From Bacillota bacterium (lineage in GTDB: Bacteria; Bacillota; Clostridia; Christensenellales; CAG-138), in contig JAEYLA010000241.1 in NCBI GenBank assembly GCA_023461495.1, positions 1 to 5,827 on the forward strand: a stretch of DNA of 5,827 nucleotides, written 5' to 3'. Position numbers and translations under genes: made by a program. Every line of letters starts with the position of its first letter. Position 1 is the first letter of the stretch. The notes under the pieces are model-generated. The model was not told the origin of the DNA. It made no database searches and worked only from the letters and a program-made list of their open reading frames with translations. Of the stretch, positions 5,565 through 5,827 are shown piece by piece.

Positions 5565-5827
5565 ATTGCGTTGGCGGTACGGGCGGCAGTTCCAATTGAG
5601 GCAGCAGCAGGGAAACGGCATGATAAAAGCCGTCCTCGTCGATATCCCGCGTAATATATTTTGCGGCGGCCTTTGCGGCGGGGCTTCCGTTTCCAAGCGC
5701 AACGGAAAACGGCGCATGCTCGAGCATATCCACATCGTTGTCATGGTCGCCAAACACCATGATTTCCCGGGCGGTAAGGTCCAGATGTTCCATAATCTTT
5801 GTGATGCCCGTCCATTTGCCGCCGTCG
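5563..5827 (-). CDS. HAD-superfamily (Cof-type, IIB) phosphatase, C-terminal part
   Basis: The frame is open to the window edge, so only the last 87 residues are present; full Cof-type proteins are about 260-290 residues. The fragment starts DGGKWTGITKIMEHL. Its Lys falls where the motif III lysine of Cof-type phosphatases sits (the KG/KWTGI pattern). GDHDND follows, matching the Mg-binding motif IV GDxxND, then the family-typical ML..A.FSVALGNGSPAAK and ITRDIDEDGFYHAV, where cap-C2 members usually have VT..NDEDGV. Such enzymes hydrolyse small phosphate esters, often sugar phosphates, in the cytoplasm; substrate choice cannot be predicted from this part. The nucleophile Asp lies outside the window. 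It is the upstream partner of cutC, so the operon's promoter must be beyond 5827. The tail is proline-rich (PPVPPTQ). Confidence 0.9.
   Translation of the reverse strand, partial: DGGKWTGITKIMEHLDLTAREIMVFGDHDNDVDMLEHAPFSVALGNGSPAAKAAAKYITRDIDEDGFYHAVSLLLPQLELPPVPPTQ

Noticed and set aside
5553..5753. 67-codon N-terminal extension of the CutC frame
   Set aside because: It overlaps the conserved HAD coding region in another frame, lacks CutC similarity, and a strong ribosome site sits directly before the ATG at 5552.

Overview
The window looks like a chromosomal segment from a Gram-positive, probably clostridial (Firmicutes) bacterium with a G+C content somewhat above 50%. The evidence is strong AGGAGG-type ribosome sites, tightly packed genes, a LacI-family regulator beside intracellular glycosidases, and protein subtypes (a CutC with an R-L-E-L-N motif, a DUF7916-type protein) that I associate with Firmicutes. 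This placement is an inference; no rRNA or other marker gene is present. I see no tRNA, CRISPR array, insertion sequence, phage gene or attachment site, and no gene-free stretch longer than 300 bases.

Left part (plus strand, 1-3754) is a beta-glucoside utilisation cluster. It begins with the C-terminal end of a GH94 disaccharide phosphorylase, which overlaps by ATGA a complete GH1 beta-glucosidase. A 185-base intergenic region follows, holding two GC-rich hairpins with a LacI/CcpA-type operator-like palindrome between them. Next come a LacI-family repressor and a DUF1349 concanavalin-A-like protein. The phosphorylase and glucosidase would split imported, unphosphorylated beta-linked glucosides in the cytoplasm by phosphorolysis and hydrolysis respectively. 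The LacI protein is the natural candidate regulator. The GH1 active site has the Glu-Trp pair of true beta-glucosidases rather than the Ser/Lys/Tyr set of 6-phospho enzymes, so uptake is more likely by an ABC or other non-PTS transporter encoded outside the window.

A symmetric stem-loop at 3831-3856 separates the two convergent gene sets and probably terminates transcription from both sides.

Right part (minus strand, 5827 down to 3875) is a tight three-gene operon: the C-terminus of a Cof-type HAD phosphatase, a CutC-family TIM-barrel protein, and a DUF7916-type protein with no established function. The HAD stop codon lies inside the ribosome site of cutC. The CutC protein lacks one of the two cysteines proposed to bind copper in human CutC. 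This combination of a phosphatase with two barrel-like proteins of unclear chemistry is the least explained part of the window. It looks more like a small metabolic or repair module than copper homeostasis, but that is inference.
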